Positions 5,615 to 5,869 of a stretch of 5,869 bases of DNA are shown here, in pieces (positions within the stretch are counted from its first letter, which is position 1; each line of letters starts with the position of its first letter). Origin of the DNA: an uncultured Synergistaceae bacterium (GTDB taxonomy: Bacteria > Synergistota > Synergistia > Synergistales > Dethiosulfovibrionaceae); contig CABTYW010000091.1 in the NCBI GenBank assembly GCA_902489135.1, positions 1-5,869 on the forward strand. Reading direction: 5' to 3'. The notes under the pieces were generated by a model, which was not told the origin of the DNA, searched no databases, and worked only from the letters and a program-made list of their open reading frames with translations. A program made the translations under genes and the position numbers.

Positions 5615-5869
5615 CTAAATATTCAGGCAGAGAAATTCCTGTGGCAAATTTTTCGAAATCCGGCGTGCGCCGTCGGCCGTGATCAAATAGTCGTCCTCAA
5701 TGCGCAGCCCTCCACGTCCGGGGATATAAATGCCGGGTTCAACGGTGACCACGTCTCCCGGTTGCAGAATATCCTCCGAAGCGGGAGACAGACGGGGCAT
5801 TTCGTGAATTTCCAGGCCGAAACTGTGTCCCAAACCGTGGCCGAAATCATCGCCGTAGCCCGCGTCGGC
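5615..5869 (-). CDS. M24-family metallopeptidase, Xaa-Pro aminopeptidase type (C-terminal 84 residues; 5' end outside window)
   Basis: Pita-bread-fold M24 peptidases use two metal ions to cleave an N-terminal residue next to proline, acting in cytoplasmic peptide turnover. Only the last 84 residues are inside the window, so the coding region continues past the right edge. Visible catalytic features, numbered from the first visible residue, are GHGLGHSFGLEIHE with metal-ligand His15 and the second active-site His22, TVEPGIYIPG with metal-ligand Glu44, and GGLRIEDDYL with metal-ligand Glu58. These match the last three of the five metal ligands; the two aspartates would lie upstream. The motif pattern favours Xaa-Pro aminopeptidase or dipeptidase over methionine aminopeptidase. 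An apparent short reading frame from a TTG at 5833 is simply part of this longer frame, which is open to the edge. The gene ends in TAG, followed by a candidate terminator before the rubredoxin. PepP and PepQ types cannot be separated without the N-terminus. Confidence 0.92.
   Translation of the reverse strand, partial: ADAGYGDDFGHGLGHSFGLEIHEMPRLSPASEDILQPGDVVTVEPGIYIPGRGGLRIEDDYLITADGARRISKNLPQEFLCLNI

Overview
This 5869-base window looks like a piece of a bacterial chromosome with moderately high GC. It is tightly packed, and all seven protein-coding genes lie on the minus strand. Reading in the direction of transcription (from high to low coordinates), they are: the C-terminal end of an M24 metallopeptidase of the Xaa-Pro aminopeptidase type; a 52-residue rubredoxin; miaB (tRNA A37 methylthiotransferase); a comEA-like DNA-binding competence protein; a comEC-like DNA-uptake channel protein without the usual C-terminal hydrolase domain; a dus-family tRNA-dihydrouridine synthase; and the N-terminal half of class II lysyl-tRNA synthetase (lysS), which runs off the left edge.

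The organism is probably an anaerobe: it has a stand-alone rubredoxin, and its conserved-protein sequences have a Firmicutes/Synergistota-like flavour. From memory, the order miaB-comEA-comEC-dus-lysS fits Synergistota best, but this is an impression and was not tested by a search.

The layout resolves into three transcription units. (1) The M24 peptidase ends at 5615 and is followed by a short hairpin with a T-run that can serve as its terminator. (2) The rubredoxin has its own promoter (perfect TATAAT), a strong Shine-Dalgarno site and a clear 11-bp hairpin terminator at 5317-5346. (3) A second perfect TATAAT about 40 bases upstream of miaB starts a five-gene operon, miaB-comEA-comEC-dus-lysS, with gaps of 19, 6, 22 and 1 bases and no internal terminator that I could see.

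The operon mixes two themes. Three genes act on tRNA (methylthiolation of A37, dihydrouridine formation, lysine charging), and two encode core parts of the natural-transformation DNA-uptake machine. Most of the window is ordinary housekeeping. The points worth a second look are the competence genes embedded in the tRNA operon, the short ComEC, the altered motif residues of the Dus protein, and a terminator that overlaps the next gene's promoter. I see no mobile elements, CRISPR arrays, rRNA or tRNA genes, or extended repeats. No gene-free stretch exceeds about 150 bases. I found no evidence of a wholly new system.
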